In this document: piece by piece, positions 51,782-61,740 of the stretch
Numbering within the stretch: position 1 is the first letter of the stretch
Layout: each line of letters begins with the position of its first letter
NCBI GenBank assembly: GCA_947623305.1
Contig: CANQGQ010000013.1
Span: 19,250 to 83,249 of the forward strand
Reading direction: 5' to 3'
DNA length: 64,000 nt
Origin: an uncultured Alistipes sp.
GTDB lineage: Bacteria > Bacteroidota > Bacteroidia > Bacteroidales > Rikenellaceae
Notes under the pieces: generated by a model
Databases searched by the model: none
What the model was told of the DNA's origin: nothing
What the model saw: the letters and a program-made list of their open reading frames with translations, nothing else
Program-made: the position numbers and the translations under genes

Positions 51782-53551
51782 ATGAAAAAGACCATTTATA
51801 CGCTTCTCTGCCTGTTGCTGGCGGTCGGCCTTTCGTCCTGCCAGGACTGGTTTATCGAGAAGCCCGAAGTGACGGGCATGGATCAGGACGAAGTCTTCAG
51901 CACGGCCAAGAATGCCGAAGGGGCTATTGCCGAGGCTTACGGCACGATTCTCTCCTCGGGTCTTCCCGTGCTGGTGTGGAACAACTCCCCGATTATGCCT
52001 TACGAAACGACCGAAGCCATCATGGGCGGCGAAGACCTCTGCCGCCTGACGTGGGGCTATATGGACAAACAGGTAGTGGCGGGCATGCTGGCCAACAACG
52101 AGAATAACGGCGCCGGCTATACCGACGACTATTTCCCCAACAACTACGCCTATATCCGCAAAGCGTGGCTCGTGTACGAAAACATCGACAAGGTCGCCGA
52201 CATGTCCGACCGCGACAAAGCTGTCGTCAAGGCCGAGATGCAGGTGCTGGTGGCTTTCCGCTATGTGGAGATGCTCAAGCGCTATGGCGGCGTTCCGCTG
52301 GTCGAGTCTACACTCACCACGGTCGACACGCGTTCCCGTGCCACCGTGCAGCAGACGCTCGATTTCATCGTGAAGCTGTGCGAGTCCGCTGCCGCGACGC
52401 TCGAGGGTGTGCGCTGGTCGGCCGATTGGCTGGGACGCGTGAACAAGGGCGTAGCGCTGGCCGTCAAGGCCGAGGCGCTGATGTATGCTGCCCGTCCGCT
52501 CTTCAATGCCGACGCTCCCTACATGCAGATGGCCGATCCCGCGAACAATGAGATGATTTGGCTCGGGGGCTACGACGCCAAGCGCTGGGAAAAAGCCCGC
52601 TTGGCCAATCAGGAGGTGATCGACTGGGGCAAGGCCAACGGTTTCGAACTCATCGATACGGGCGACCCCATCAAGGATTACGGTACGGCCGTCGGTACGC
52701 CGTCGAACCGCGAAGTGCTGCTGGCCTACAAACAGCAGCGCGAGTCCGACGACAACGGCATTTACAAGAACTACACCTTCATGCCGACCCATACCGGACA
52801 CGATCTGGGACAGTACCGCGGCACCGGCTACGGGCAGCTTTGCCAGTACCGCAAGGCAGACGGCACGGATCAGACGTGGGCGGACGTGGACGACTGGCGT
52901 CCGGCCAGCGAATACCGCGACAAGGCCGAAGAGCTGGAACCCCGTGCGCAGGCGTCGCTCTATTTCTACGGCGTCAACCCCAAAAATAATACGGGTAACA
53001 GCCGCTGGGATTTGTACCAGAACTGGCGGCTCGAATACAAGTGGCAGGACGGCTGTGCCAAGAACATCAAATTCTGGTATGAAGCAGGTTCGCGCGAATG
53101 GTTCGAATTCCCCATCTATCGCATGGCGGAGTTCTATCTCAACATCGCCGAAGCCTACAACGAGGAGGGCAACCCGACTATGGCGCTCCGCTACCTGAAC
53201 GACATCCGGAGGCGCGGGGGCATTCCCGACGAAACGCAGACCGACCAGATGCAGCTGCGGCGGAGCATCCACCGCGAATGGGCCGTGGAATTCTACGAGG
53301 AGAACCAGTGGTACCCCCACGCCCGCCACTGGAAGGAAGGAGCGTCGATGATCGGCGGGGCCAAGTACAAATTTGAGTTTTCGCAGGCTCCCGGCGTATC
53401 GTGGAATCCCCGCAAACCCGAGGAGTTCGCCAACTACACGCGCAAGCCGTCCTATGTCGCCGCATACACGTGGCACGAGCGCATGTCCCTCTCGCCCTTT
53501 ACGCTCAGCGAGGTGAATAAGGGGTATCTGGTGCAGAATCCCGGATATTGA
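51782..53551 (+). CDS. SusD/RagB-family lipoprotein 1
   Basis: 589 residues with lipobox GLSSC at residue 20. The TPR-like fold of SusD is recognised from AKNAEGAIAEAYGTI, YIRKAWLVYENIDKVAD, QVLVAFRYVEMLKRYGGVPLVE and the C-terminal FPIYRMAEFYLNIAEAYNEEG and REWAVEFYEENQWYPHARHW. It binds glycan at the cell surface and caps SusC-1. The glycan is unknown. Confidence 0.95.
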   Translation: MKKTIYTLLCLLLAVGLSSCQDWFIEKPEVTGMDQDEVFSTAKNAEGAIAEAYGTILSSGLPVLVWNNSPIMPYETTEAIMGGEDLCRLTWGYMDKQVVAGMLANNENNGAGYTDDYFPNNYAYIRKAWLVYENIDKVADMSDRDKAVVKAEMQVLVAFRYVEMLKRYGGVPLVESTLTTVDTRSRATVQQTLDFIVKLCESAAATLEGVRWSADWLGRVNKGVALAVKAEALMYAARPLFNADAPYMQMADPANNEMIWLGGYDAKRWEKARLANQEVIDWGKANGFELIDTGDPIKDYGTAVGTPSNREVLLAYKQQRESDDNGIYKNYTFMPTHTGHDLGQYRGTGYGQLCQYRKADGTDQTWADVDDWRPASEYRDKAEELEPRAQASLYFYGVNPKNNTGNSRWDLYQNWRLEYKWQDGCAKNIKFWYEAGSREWFEFPIYRMAEFYLNIAEAYNEEGNPTMALRYLNDIRRRGGIPDETQTDQMQLRRSIHREWAVEFYEENQWYPHARHWKEGASMIGGAKYKFEFSQAPGVSWNPRKPEEFANYTRKPSYVAAYTWHERMSLSPFTLSEVNKGYLVQNPGY

Positions 53552-53592
53552 TCCGCCGAAACACAATCGTTTACCGAAAAAAACAGAATTAC

Positions 53593-56430
53593 ATGAATCC
53601 CAACCATATGAAAAGTGTGTTCCTCGGAGGCGCGGCTCTTGCGGTTCTGGCCGTCGGTGTCGCCAGCCCGGTTTCCGCCCGGGATACCGCGGCTGCGGAA
53701 CAGCCCGACAGTGCGGCCCTGGAATATGTGATCCCCGGGACGTCTGCCCGGACCAAGGCGGCGTTAATCACCTCGTCCGTTTCTTCCGTGACGGGCGACG
53801 AGGTGTCCATTCCGTCGGCCAATATCAACAACATGCTCTACGGCCGTATTCCGGGCCTGGTCGTATCGCAGACCAACGGGGAACCTGGCTACGATGCCGC
53901 TACACTCAATATCCGAGGCGTGGCGACCTACAACAACTCCTCTCTGCCGGTCTATGTCGACGGCTTCCAGACCAACATGGCCTATTTCCAGTTCCTCTCG
54001 CCTTCCGAAATCGACCGGATCGAGGTACTGAAAGATGCCGCGGCGCTGGCCCCCTTCGGCATGCGGGGCGCCAACGGCGTGATATGGGTTACGACTAAAC
54101 GTGGCCGTATCGGCCGTCCGCGGGTTACGGTCAATGTACGCGGTGGCGTGCAACAACCCATGAACCTCCAGAAACCGTTGCGTACGGGCGACTATACACG
54201 GCTTTACAACGAGGCGGCAAGCAACGACAACGGCAATGTCTGGACGCCCTATTATACGGACGCTCAAATCGCCCAGCTGCCCGACGTGGACTGGTACCGC
54301 GAGGTTACCAAGAAAGCTACGCCCTATACCGATGCCGACGTATCGGTTTCGGGCGGTGACAAGACCGTGCGTTATTTCGTGCTGTTCGGCTATATGGGGC
54401 AGCGGGGAATCTACGACACGCCTACCAACGACACGCTGGCCAACGCGGGCATCGACCGCTACAACATCCGCACGAATCTCGACATGAACCTCTTCAATTT
54501 CCTCGAGGCCAAGGTGGACGTCGGCGGACGCATCGAGGATCGCCGTTATCCCAACCGTTCCGCGGGCAACCTGTGGAAGGAGCTTGCCAAATACCCCAGC
54601 TCGGTTTATCCCGTGCAGAATCCCGACGGGACGTGGACGGGTACCCCGATTTACAATTTCAACCCCCTGGCCTCGATTAAGGCGCTGGGGCGCAACTCCA
54701 CGCACGACCGCACCCTGCAGGCCAATTTCCAGCTGAAGGAGCGGCTCGATTTCCTCGCGCAGGGGCTCTACCTCTCGGAGGCGATGTCGTTGAGCAGCTG
54801 GACGCGCGACGGCGCGAGCAATACGCGCAACTATTCGCGCTGGCTCGACGGAACAAAGCAGACCACCGACAACGACACCCCCTATATTCGCGGCGAGGAC
54901 AGCGGCCAGAACCAGTGGACGTGGCAGCATTACAACGCAACGCTGGGGTACGACGGAACCTTCGGACAGCATGTGCTTTCCGCTTCGGCCGGGATACTTT
55001 ACAATATCTACAAGACCGATTTCTCACAGAACGGCGCTGCCGGCAAAATGATCGAATACCGTCATATGACCGTCAACGGCGCCGTCAACTACGCCTACGA
55101 CGACCGTTATGTGATGACCTTCTCCTTTGCCGCCGACGGCTCGGACAATTACAAGCCCGGCAACCGCTGGGGGTTCTACCCCTCGCTTGGCCTGAGTTGG
55201 GTCGTATCCCGGGAGCCTTTCCTGCGGGATAGCCGTACGGTCGATTTTCTCAAAATCAGGGCTTCGGTCGGCAAGAACGGCTGGGACCCGATGGGCGAGA
55301 AGCGTTACCTGTGGGAGGGCTACTACACGGGGCGCGGCGGCCTCAATACGGGCAACAGCGAACATATGTGGCACGGAGGAACGGCGCTGTCCTATCTCCC
55401 GAACTCCGATATTTTTGCCGAAAAGAGCCTGAAGTACGATGCTGGCATCGACGTGCGCCTGTGGAACAGGCTGGGCGTGAACGTCGATTTCTTCCTCGAG
55501 AAACGTTCGGGTATCGTGACCCAGGACTGGATGATTCCTGGTGCTTCGGGCGTGGACAACCCGCCTTACCGCAACATCGGCAAGATGACAAACAAGGGTT
55601 TTGAGGTGCAGCTCTCCTGGACCGATCGCGTGGGCGATTTCAATTACGTGCTCATGGGCATGGCCTCCTACAACAGCAACAAGATCGACTACATGGCCGA
55701 GATTGTAACCGTTCCGACGGCAGCTCGCACGGGCCAGCGGCTCAATGCCCTGTTCGGATACGTGGCCGACGGCTTCTACGATTGGGAGGACTTCGATGTC
55801 AACGGCGAGCTCAAGGAGGGGCTTCCCAAGCCTACGTTCGGTGCCGTGCAGCCCGGCGACATCAAATACAAGAACCAGAACGGCGATACGGTCATCGACG
55901 AGAACGACCAGACGGCCATCGGCGACTCCTACCTGCCCGAGTTGCAGTACTCGTTCTCGCTGGCGGCTTCCTGGAAGGGGTTCGACCTCTTCGCCCTCTT
56001 TCAGGGTGCTGCCGGACGCGATGTGAACCTGCTCGACGCGCCTTTGCAGAACGTGGCGTTCCGCGATAACGGCAACGTCTACAAGATTGCCGAAGGCCGC
56101 TGGGCCTATTATCCCGAACAGGGAATCGACACGCGTGCCACGGCCACCTATCCGCGCCTGTCGTTGCAGGATAACAGCAACAACTACCGCAATTCGACGC
56201 TCTGGAAGCGCAACGGCAATTTCCTCAAGTTGCGTAACGTGGAGTTGGGCTACACCTTCACGCAGCCTTCGTTGAGCAAGGCCGGCATCTCGAAAATCCG
56301 CGTCTACGTGAGCGGTGTCAACCTGTTAACCATCAGCAAGCTGATGCACGACTACGACATCGATCCCGAAATTCTTTCCGGCCACCCGGCGCTGAAATCC
56401 TACAACCTCGGTCTGACCGTAACCTTCTAA
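53593..56430 (+). CDS. SusC/RagA-family outer membrane protein 2, without N-terminal regulatory domain
   Basis: 945 residues from MNPNHMKSVFLGG; signal ends near PVSARD. Unlike SusC-1 it goes from a short linker straight into the plug (INNMLYGRIPGLVVSQTNG, GVATYNNSSLPVYVDG, FGMRGANGVIWVTTKRGR), so the CarboxypepD-like domain is missing. The barrel follows to NLGLTVTF. The shorter N-terminus is typical of a subset of paired SusC proteins. It is 41 bp behind susD-1 and 11 bp before susD-2. Confidence 0.92.
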   Translation: MNPNHMKSVFLGGAALAVLAVGVASPVSARDTAAAEQPDSAALEYVIPGTSARTKAALITSSVSSVTGDEVSIPSANINNMLYGRIPGLVVSQTNGEPGYDAATLNIRGVATYNNSSLPVYVDGFQTNMAYFQFLSPSEIDRIEVLKDAAALAPFGMRGANGVIWVTTKRGRIGRPRVTVNVRGGVQQPMNLQKPLRTGDYTRLYNEAASNDNGNVWTPYYTDAQIAQLPDVDWYREVTKKATPYTDADVSVSGGDKTVRYFVLFGYMGQRGIYDTPTNDTLANAGIDRYNIRTNLDMNLFNFLEAKVDVGGRIEDRRYPNRSAGNLWKELAKYPSSVYPVQNPDGTWTGTPIYNFNPLASIKALGRNSTHDRTLQANFQLKERLDFLAQGLYLSEAMSLSSWTRDGASNTRNYSRWLDGTKQTTDNDTPYIRGEDSGQNQWTWQHYNATLGYDGTFGQHVLSASAGILYNIYKTDFSQNGAAGKMIEYRHMTVNGAVNYAYDDRYVMTFSFAADGSDNYKPGNRWGFYPSLGLSWVVSREPFLRDSRTVDFLKIRASVGKNGWDPMGEKRYLWEGYYTGRGGLNTGNSEHMWHGGTALSYLPNSDIFAEKSLKYDAGIDVRLWNRLGVNVDFFLEKRSGIVTQDWMIPGASGVDNPPYRNIGKMTNKGFEVQLSWTDRVGDFNYVLMGMASYNSNKIDYMAEIVTVPTAARTGQRLNALFGYVADGFYDWEDFDVNGELKEGLPKPTFGAVQPGDIKYKNQNGDTVIDENDQTAIGDSYLPELQYSFSLAASWKGFDLFALFQGAAGRDVNLLDAPLQNVAFRDNGNVYKIAEGRWAYYPEQGIDTRATATYPRLSLQDNSNNYRNSTLWKRNGNFLKLRNVELGYTFTQPSLSKAGISKIRVYVSGVNLLTISKLMHDYDIDPEILSGHPALKSYNLGLTVTF

Positions 56431-56441
56431 ACACAACTGTC

Positions 56442-58115
56442 ATGATACGAAAAAATATGAAGCCCCTTTTCGCGAGCGCCCTCCTCTGCTCCTTGTTCCT
56501 GGCGGGGTGCGATGCGCTCGACACCAAGGAAGACCTGAACCTGACGGACGAGATGATGGCCACGCGCCGTTATCAGATGTTCGACTGGGGATACCGCGTT
56601 TACGAACACATTCCCTGCGGGTTTACAGCCATCGACGGCAATCTGTTCGCAGCCGTTTCCGACGAGGCGCAATACGTGACTACGTTCAGCTCCACACAGC
56701 GATTCAATGAGGGCAGCTGGGGTATCCATTACAACCCCGACGATCGCTATGCGAGTTATTACAACGGCATTTACGCGGCCCATGACTACCTCGATAAATC
56801 GGCCGATTACAAGTATATCCTCGGTATGCACCGCGACACGCTCACTTCGAACGGTCTGGACAGTTACCGCCGCGATTTGGTCGACGTGGAGCGTCTGCGC
56901 GCCGAGGCGCATGTGCTCAAAGCCTATTACTATTTCGAACTCGCCAAGCGTTACGGCGGGGTGCCCCTCATCGACCGCGTGTATGCCGACCAGAAGCAGG
57001 CTAACCTTCCGCGCGGTACGTTCGACGAGGTTGTCGACCTTATTTTGCGCGAGATCGAAGTGGCGCGCGACGAACTGGTCGTCGACTGGCGGGCCGAGAA
57101 CCTCGACGAGAAGTCGGGGCGCATTACGCGCGGCGCGGCTTTGGCGCTCAAATCGCGGACGCTGCTCTATGCCGCCAGCCCGCAGTTCAATCCCTCTGGC
57201 GACAAGTCCAGGTGGGCGGCGGCGGCCGCTGCCGCTTTCGAGGTGATTAACATGGGCATCTACTCCCTGCATTCCGATTACGGCAGTCTGTTTGTCGCCG
57301 AAACCTCCACGACCAGTCCCGAAACAATCTGGGCCGTGCGTATGGGGGCGACCAACGAATTCGAACGCAAGAATTATCCCATCGGCACGCAGGGCGGCGG
57401 TACGGGTATCTGCCCTTCGCAAAACCTCGTCGAGGCCTATGAATCCACAGGAGAAGATACGGACGATGCCTATGCTGGCCTCGACCCGCGTTTTTATGCC
57501 ACCGTCCTGCGCAACGGGGATACATGGAACGGCCGCACGCTCGAAATCTATGCGGGCGGCGCCGACGACCCCGCCCAGAAGAACGCTTCGCCCACGGGGT
57601 ATTACCTGCGCAAGTTCTTGAATGAAAACCTGAATCTCACCAACGACGACAAGCGGCTTCGCAGCTGGATCGTTTTCCGCTATGCCGAAATATTGCTTAA
57701 CTTTGCCGAAGCGATGAACGAGGCCTACGGCCCCGACGACGCCCACGGCTACGGGATGACGGCGCGCGACGCCGTGAATGCCGTGCGCAACCGCACGGGT
57801 GTGGCCATGCCTTCGGTCGACGTCGCTCCGGGCGATGCGGCTGCCATGCGCACGGCCATCAAGCACGAGCGCCGCATCGAGCTGGCCTTCGAAGACCATC
57901 GTTACTGGGATCTCCGGCGCTGGAACGATGCCGGTACGGAGCTCAACCGGCCCCTGTGCGGCGTGAAAGTGACCCGCAGCGGCGATGGCTTCGTCTACAC
58001 GCCTTTCGAAGTGACCAAACGCATCTTCGAGGCGCCGAAAATGAACCTTTATCCGATCCCGCAGGCCGAAATCGTGAAATCGGGCGGGGTTCTCGAGCAG
58101 AATCCGGGTTGGTAA
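56442..58115 (+). CDS. SusD/RagB-family lipoprotein 2
   Basis: 557 residues; MIRKN start, or MKPLF 15 bp downstream. Lipobox FLAGC followed by DALDTKEDL. SusD landmarks: YNGIYAAHDYLDKSADY, AEAHVLKAYYYFELAKRYGGVPLID, WIVFRYAEILLNFAEAMNEAYG and ERRIELAFEDHRYWDLRRW. Surface glycan-binding partner of SusC-2. Confidence 0.95.
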   Translation: MIRKNMKPLFASALLCSLFLAGCDALDTKEDLNLTDEMMATRRYQMFDWGYRVYEHIPCGFTAIDGNLFAAVSDEAQYVTTFSSTQRFNEGSWGIHYNPDDRYASYYNGIYAAHDYLDKSADYKYILGMHRDTLTSNGLDSYRRDLVDVERLRAEAHVLKAYYYFELAKRYGGVPLIDRVYADQKQANLPRGTFDEVVDLILREIEVARDELVVDWRAENLDEKSGRITRGAALALKSRTLLYAASPQFNPSGDKSRWAAAAAAAFEVINMGIYSLHSDYGSLFVAETSTTSPETIWAVRMGATNEFERKNYPIGTQGGGTGICPSQNLVEAYESTGEDTDDAYAGLDPRFYATVLRNGDTWNGRTLEIYAGGADDPAQKNASPTGYYLRKFLNENLNLTNDDKRLRSWIVFRYAEILLNFAEAMNEAYGPDDAHGYGMTARDAVNAVRNRTGVAMPSVDVAPGDAAAMRTAIKHERRIELAFEDHRYWDLRRWNDAGTELNRPLCGVKVTRSGDGFVYTPFEVTKRIFEAPKMNLYPIPQAEIVKSGGVLEQNPGW

Positions 58116-58133
58116 ACCGAAAAATATCGAACT

Positions 58134-58667
58134 ATGAGAAAAATTGTTATATTCTTTTCTGTGCTGCTCTTCGCATGCGGAGCGGCCTCATGCCAAAAAG
58201 CCGACAGCGAAAAGCCCTGGGGCAATGCGGTGATTTATATGCCGCAGGCCAGCTACACTCCCTATGTCGTACCCAACGGCGGGACGGCGCAGCAGTCCAA
58301 CAAGAATTATAGCGTCGACACGCAGGCGGGCAAGGTGCGGATTTTCCTGGGAATCTACCGCGCTGGGCTGGAGGAGTTGCAGGCCTATATGGTCTATGTT
58401 TCCGCGGGCACCGTGCCCCTGGACGGCACGACGCTGCTGCCCGACGGGGCGTACACGCTGCCCTCTTCGGTGAGCTGCCCCGATGGGAAACGTGACGCAA
58501 CCTTTTTCCTCACGGTCGACATTGCCTACCTAAAGGCCAATGCCGACAAGGATTTCTCCCTGCCGGTCACCATCTCCGACCCAACGCGCTATGCGCTCAA
58601 CGAGAAGCTCACCACGACGCAAGTGCGCATCGACACGTCGGAGCTACTCTCGAAAGAGGGGCTGTAA
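58134..58667 (+). CDS. DUF1735-domain surface lipoprotein
   Basis: 177 residues. Lipobox GAASC at residue 20; then VIYMPQASYTPYVVPNGG, KVRIFLGIYRAGL, LLPDGAYTLPSSVSCPDG and DISLPVTISDP-type end typical of the N-terminal beta-sandwich DUF1735 (BT_3987-like). It is usually found with SusC/SusD in glycan loci, either alone or with a GH18-type domain, here alone. Probably a surface glycan-binding protein; last intact gene of the locus. Confidence 0.85.
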   Translation: MRKIVIFFSVLLFACGAASCQKADSEKPWGNAVIYMPQASYTPYVVPNGGTAQQSNKNYSVDTQAGKVRIFLGIYRAGLEELQAYMVYVSAGTVPLDGTTLLPDGAYTLPSSVSCPDGKRDATFFLTVDIAYLKANADKDFSLPVTISDPTRYALNEKLTTTQVRIDTSELLSKEGL

Positions 58668-58758
58668 TCCGGCCCGGCCACCATTCCGGCACGAAGCCGC
58701 CTTTTGTGGTGGCTTCGGTTGCCGTTTTGTTTCTGGATGCCGTACAAAACTGGTTTAT

Positions 58759-58936
58759 ATGATGAGAAAGTTATTTGCCGTACTGACCTTTGCGCTTTTC
58801 TTGCCCCTGCTACCCTGTGTGCCTGGCTGGCTTCCCGCGTCCGCACGACGATGCAGACGCGGGAAGCCGGCCCGTGTGGGCGATGCAGATGGCGATAGAC
58901 ATCCTGCATTGGGGCTAGTCCGTGTGTCCAATGAAT
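58759..58936 (+). pseudogene. Truncated exported protein gene at IS end
   Basis: Begins MMRKLFAVLTFALFLPLLPC, a signal peptide. After about 27 residues the apparent reading continues in another frame (RPHDDADAGSRPVW...AMQMAIDILHWG) and stops; similarity then ends at inverted repeat D (58,937). The gene has thus a frameshift and a missing 3' end. It was probably the next gene of the glycan locus. Confidence 0.55.
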
Positions 58937-59014
58937 TTCGCAACAGACCTCTGACAGTTTTCCTGCCCGATACTAAAACCACTGTCTGACTAAGTGTTGA
59001 CTATTACACCTTAT
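58937..59014. repeat. 78-bp inverted repeat D, right copy (IS end)
   Basis: Reverse complement of 37,698-37,775 with five differences; ends ...CTATTACACCTTAT. No transposase sequence accompanies this copy. Confidence 0.85.
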
Positions 59015-59033
59015 CTTCAAAAAGAAGAGGACT

Positions 59034-59205
59034 TTACTTTTTCGCCTCTTCAAGCGATACTTTGCGGAACTCTTTCAGCAGTTTTTCGACCTGCAACGAT
59101 GCTTTGCGAGCACGGGTGCCTGCTGCTTTGTTCCCTTTCTCGACTTGTGCGACGGCATCGCTCACCTCGAACGGGAGCTTGCTGCCATCGAAAAAAAACG
59201 ATTTT
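59034..59205 (-). pseudogene. Histone H1-like protein fragment
   Basis: The minus strand gives DAVAQVEKGNKAAGTRARKA then SLQVEKLLKEFRKVSLEEAKK and a stop, the C-terminal part of Bacteroidetes Hc1-like DNA-binding proteins. Upstream an in-frame TAA occurs within about 12 codons and no start codon is available, so the N-terminal part is lost. From 59,206 to 59,313 nothing is recognised. Confidence 0.6.
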
Positions 59206-59313
59206 TATAAACTGTTGATGGTTAGTAATATATACGACTAAAACTATTCTGTTAAATTTTACAACGGGAATGCTGGAATGTCCTTTTATAAAGCGAAAAT
59301 AAGAAAAAACCTT

Positions 59314-61068
59314 TCAGCTCAGTGCAGTCTTCAAATTTTGATACATAAGCTGTATCGGCGCCCGAAAGTTTTTAATACTTATCTCATGTCCCTCAAATTT
59401 AGCAAGGTAAAACTTTGCATCCTCTTTACAGCCAAAGTACATTGAAAAATAGGCGGCATAAAGTGTATAATATGCAAAGGAGCGGTCGAAGTTTGACTCG
59501 GCCAGAATGGTCTTGTATATGCCAAACAATTCCGTTATGCGTGGAGATGCAGACCGTATTATTTTCTCAGACCGCGAGATATCATCATTACCTATGCTGC
59601 CCATATAATTTTTTACAGCTTCGACTTGTACGATGAATTCATTAATAAAGAGCGTTATGGTCTGGATATATTCTGATTTATTCTCATTTTTCAAACATAG
59701 CTCGATAATTTTTTCATAAGATTTTATCGTTTGTACAATGATTTTATCGAATTCATCATTGATAAGACTTTTAATTTGCGCCAAATCAATAAGGAATTGA
59801 TATGCATCTTGTTTTCGGTATAGGAACTCTTCACTGAGTTCGAATAGTTGTTTGTTGTGCCTATGAATATACTGCTCGATGTGTTCAACAGTCTGGGTGA
59901 TTAAAAGCCTTTCTTGTTCCGGCATAAGTGTTTGTCCATACATAGAATAGGAGGTGCGCAAAGCATTTGCAAGCATTTTTACATATTCTATTGCAATATC
60001 CTGAGAATAAGATAAGAACCGATCTGCATCCTTAAACAATTGAATGGTGATTTCTTTCCAGCCGTAATTGTATTCGAAGTGAAGCTTGACCATTCTAAGC
60101 CTAAATCCTAACCTCTGTTCTTCATCTTTTTCCATCTCATCAAGTTTTATATACGCCTCGTCAAAATAGGATACAATTCCTCCTCTATTATCGTGTCGCT
60201 TATTGTAGTAAAGTATTATGTCATTTAGATGCAGATACTCGTTAAAAGACTTCGGTTTCCTGGAGGCTATCAATGCCAATGTGCGAGTTACGCCGGTTTT
60301 GTTGTCAGTTGTATCGTAACGATACATCATCGCCTCCAGCATCTCTACAGGGATGCGATTGGTATCAGTTACCGAAGCGACATAATTTTCAATCTCCCCA
60401 AAAGCATATTCAACTCCAACGGTATCTTCCTGCATCATAGCGGCATGGTATAGATTGTTCAGATAGTACGGATAGTCCTTGTCTGACGGTTTGCGCTTAA
60501 TCACCTTAGGCTTCAATATATCCGTCATTTCCTGCGGTCTATGTTCTATACTGCATACAAGGGACCGTAATTCATTGACCTTTTTGGACGTCTGATAATG
60601 CTTCAGATTGTCTAACTCAGTTTTCAGCCTTTTGATGGCTCCAATCTCGAAAAAGACGATAAGGTTAGGCAGCAGGAATCGCCTTATTTCCCATTCAAAT
60701 AGTTTTTTCTCAGTCAAAGTATCCACATAGTCATGAAGAAGAATATCACGGCCTTTCTTCTGTTTACAAGCTTTCTTTAGTTTCCAAGCAAAGTCATACC
60801 ACCGCAGTGCCAACCAAACTGGCGGAACAACAAGATCCAGTAACAGCCAATATGGCGATAGTTCGAATACAATAACTGCTAAGCTAATACCCAAGATTAT
60901 TATTCCTGATATCCATGCGACGGGGTGCCCAAATCTGTCTTCCCGCTTTAGCGGTTTGACAAATAAAGACAATATTGCTACAATACCGCCACCAATCAGT
61001 GAACACCATGCTGCCTTATTGCTTATGTTCGGGAACGATTCTGTAATATGGGTTAATAGTTCTTCCAT
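59314..61068 (-). CDS. Orphan membrane-anchored helical-repeat protein
   Basis: 584 residues, not recognised. Three hydrophobic stretches lie in the first 95 residues (WCSLIGGGIVAILSLFV, WISGIIILGISLAVIVFEL, WLLLDLVVPPVWLALRW). About 490 residues of predicted helix follow, rich in Tyr, Lys, Glu and Ile with TPR-like periodicity (YYLNNLYHAAMMQED, FNEYLHLNDIILYYNKR, FAYYTLYAAYFSMYFG). The domain would face the cytoplasm. Base composition is clearly more AT-rich than both neighbours, indicating recent transfer. Placement between an IS fragment and integrase remains suggests cargo, possibly phage defence; this is inference only. Confidence 0.8.
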   Translation of the reverse strand: MEELLTHITESFPNISNKAAWCSLIGGGIVAILSLFVKPLKREDRFGHPVAWISGIIILGISLAVIVFELSPYWLLLDLVVPPVWLALRWYDFAWKLKKACKQKKGRDILLHDYVDTLTEKKLFEWEIRRFLLPNLIVFFEIGAIKRLKTELDNLKHYQTSKKVNELRSLVCSIEHRPQEMTDILKPKVIKRKPSDKDYPYYLNNLYHAAMMQEDTVGVEYAFGEIENYVASVTDTNRIPVEMLEAMMYRYDTTDNKTGVTRTLALIASRKPKSFNEYLHLNDIILYYNKRHDNRGGIVSYFDEAYIKLDEMEKDEEQRLGFRLRMVKLHFEYNYGWKEITIQLFKDADRFLSYSQDIAIEYVKMLANALRTSYSMYGQTLMPEQERLLITQTVEHIEQYIHRHNKQLFELSEEFLYRKQDAYQFLIDLAQIKSLINDEFDKIIVQTIKSYEKIIELCLKNENKSEYIQTITLFINEFIVQVEAVKNYMGSIGNDDISRSEKIIRSASPRITELFGIYKTILAESNFDRSFAYYTLYAAYFSMYFGCKEDAKFYLAKFEGHEISIKNFRAPIQLMYQNLKTALS

Positions 61069-61350
61069 TCTCGTAATAATCTATTTTGCATCAAATCATT
61101 TCAAAATTAATAATTTTTACGCTAATATCTACCATGTTGGATTTTTATTTAACAATAAATTCCGGTTAAATCTACATAACGGGAATTTACTTTCTTCAAA
61201 GTATATAGAACATTTATTTTCATACTCGTTGGTTGAATTAAAAAAGCGCATATTTTATCTGCCCAATAGGACGATGATTGATAAAATGACATATTGCATG
61301 AATGTCATAGCTGCGATTTTACCCGCCATACGGGTGAAAAGGCCGCAGGA

Positions 61351-61740
61351 TTACTTTGCATAGTTGCGTATCATCATAAAATTGTCGTTGAGTTGGGAGA
61401 ATATGGTTTCGATTCGTTTGCAGAAGTACTTGTAGGCCCACGTTGGCGGTTTGCTGTTCCTCTGATTCAGCCTGTGTGGAACCTCCAAGGTGATGTTTGC
61501 AACCGCAAAAAGGTTTTGTCGCACTTGAGTACTGAGATAACCTTTGTCGCCAAGTATCATACAGTCGTGGTACTCCCAGCGCACATCATTGAGATAGTGG
61601 AGGTCATAGACGCTCGTCGCTGACATATCGTAAGAATGTATCACACCGTGTATTCTGCATACGGCGTAGTGTTTATATCCGTAATAATGCGTTCCTTGTG
61701 ATGCACAGTAACCCCATCGGAAGCAGCATCCGTCACATAA
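61351..61740 (-). pseudogene. IS982-type transposase, C-terminal fragment
   Basis: The minus frame can be followed from about 61,740 to the stop at 61,351 (about 130 residues): THYYGYKHYAVCRIHGVIHS, CMILGDKGYLS, and KRIETIFSQLNDNFMMIRNYAK, typical of IS982 transposases. The N-terminal half is missing; upstream it runs into an integrase fragment. The spacer 61,069-61,350 is AT-rich and shows no gene. Confidence 0.75.

Noticed and set aside
51767..53566. 599-codon open frame on the minus strand
   Set aside because: Antisense to susD-1, no recognisable protein features.
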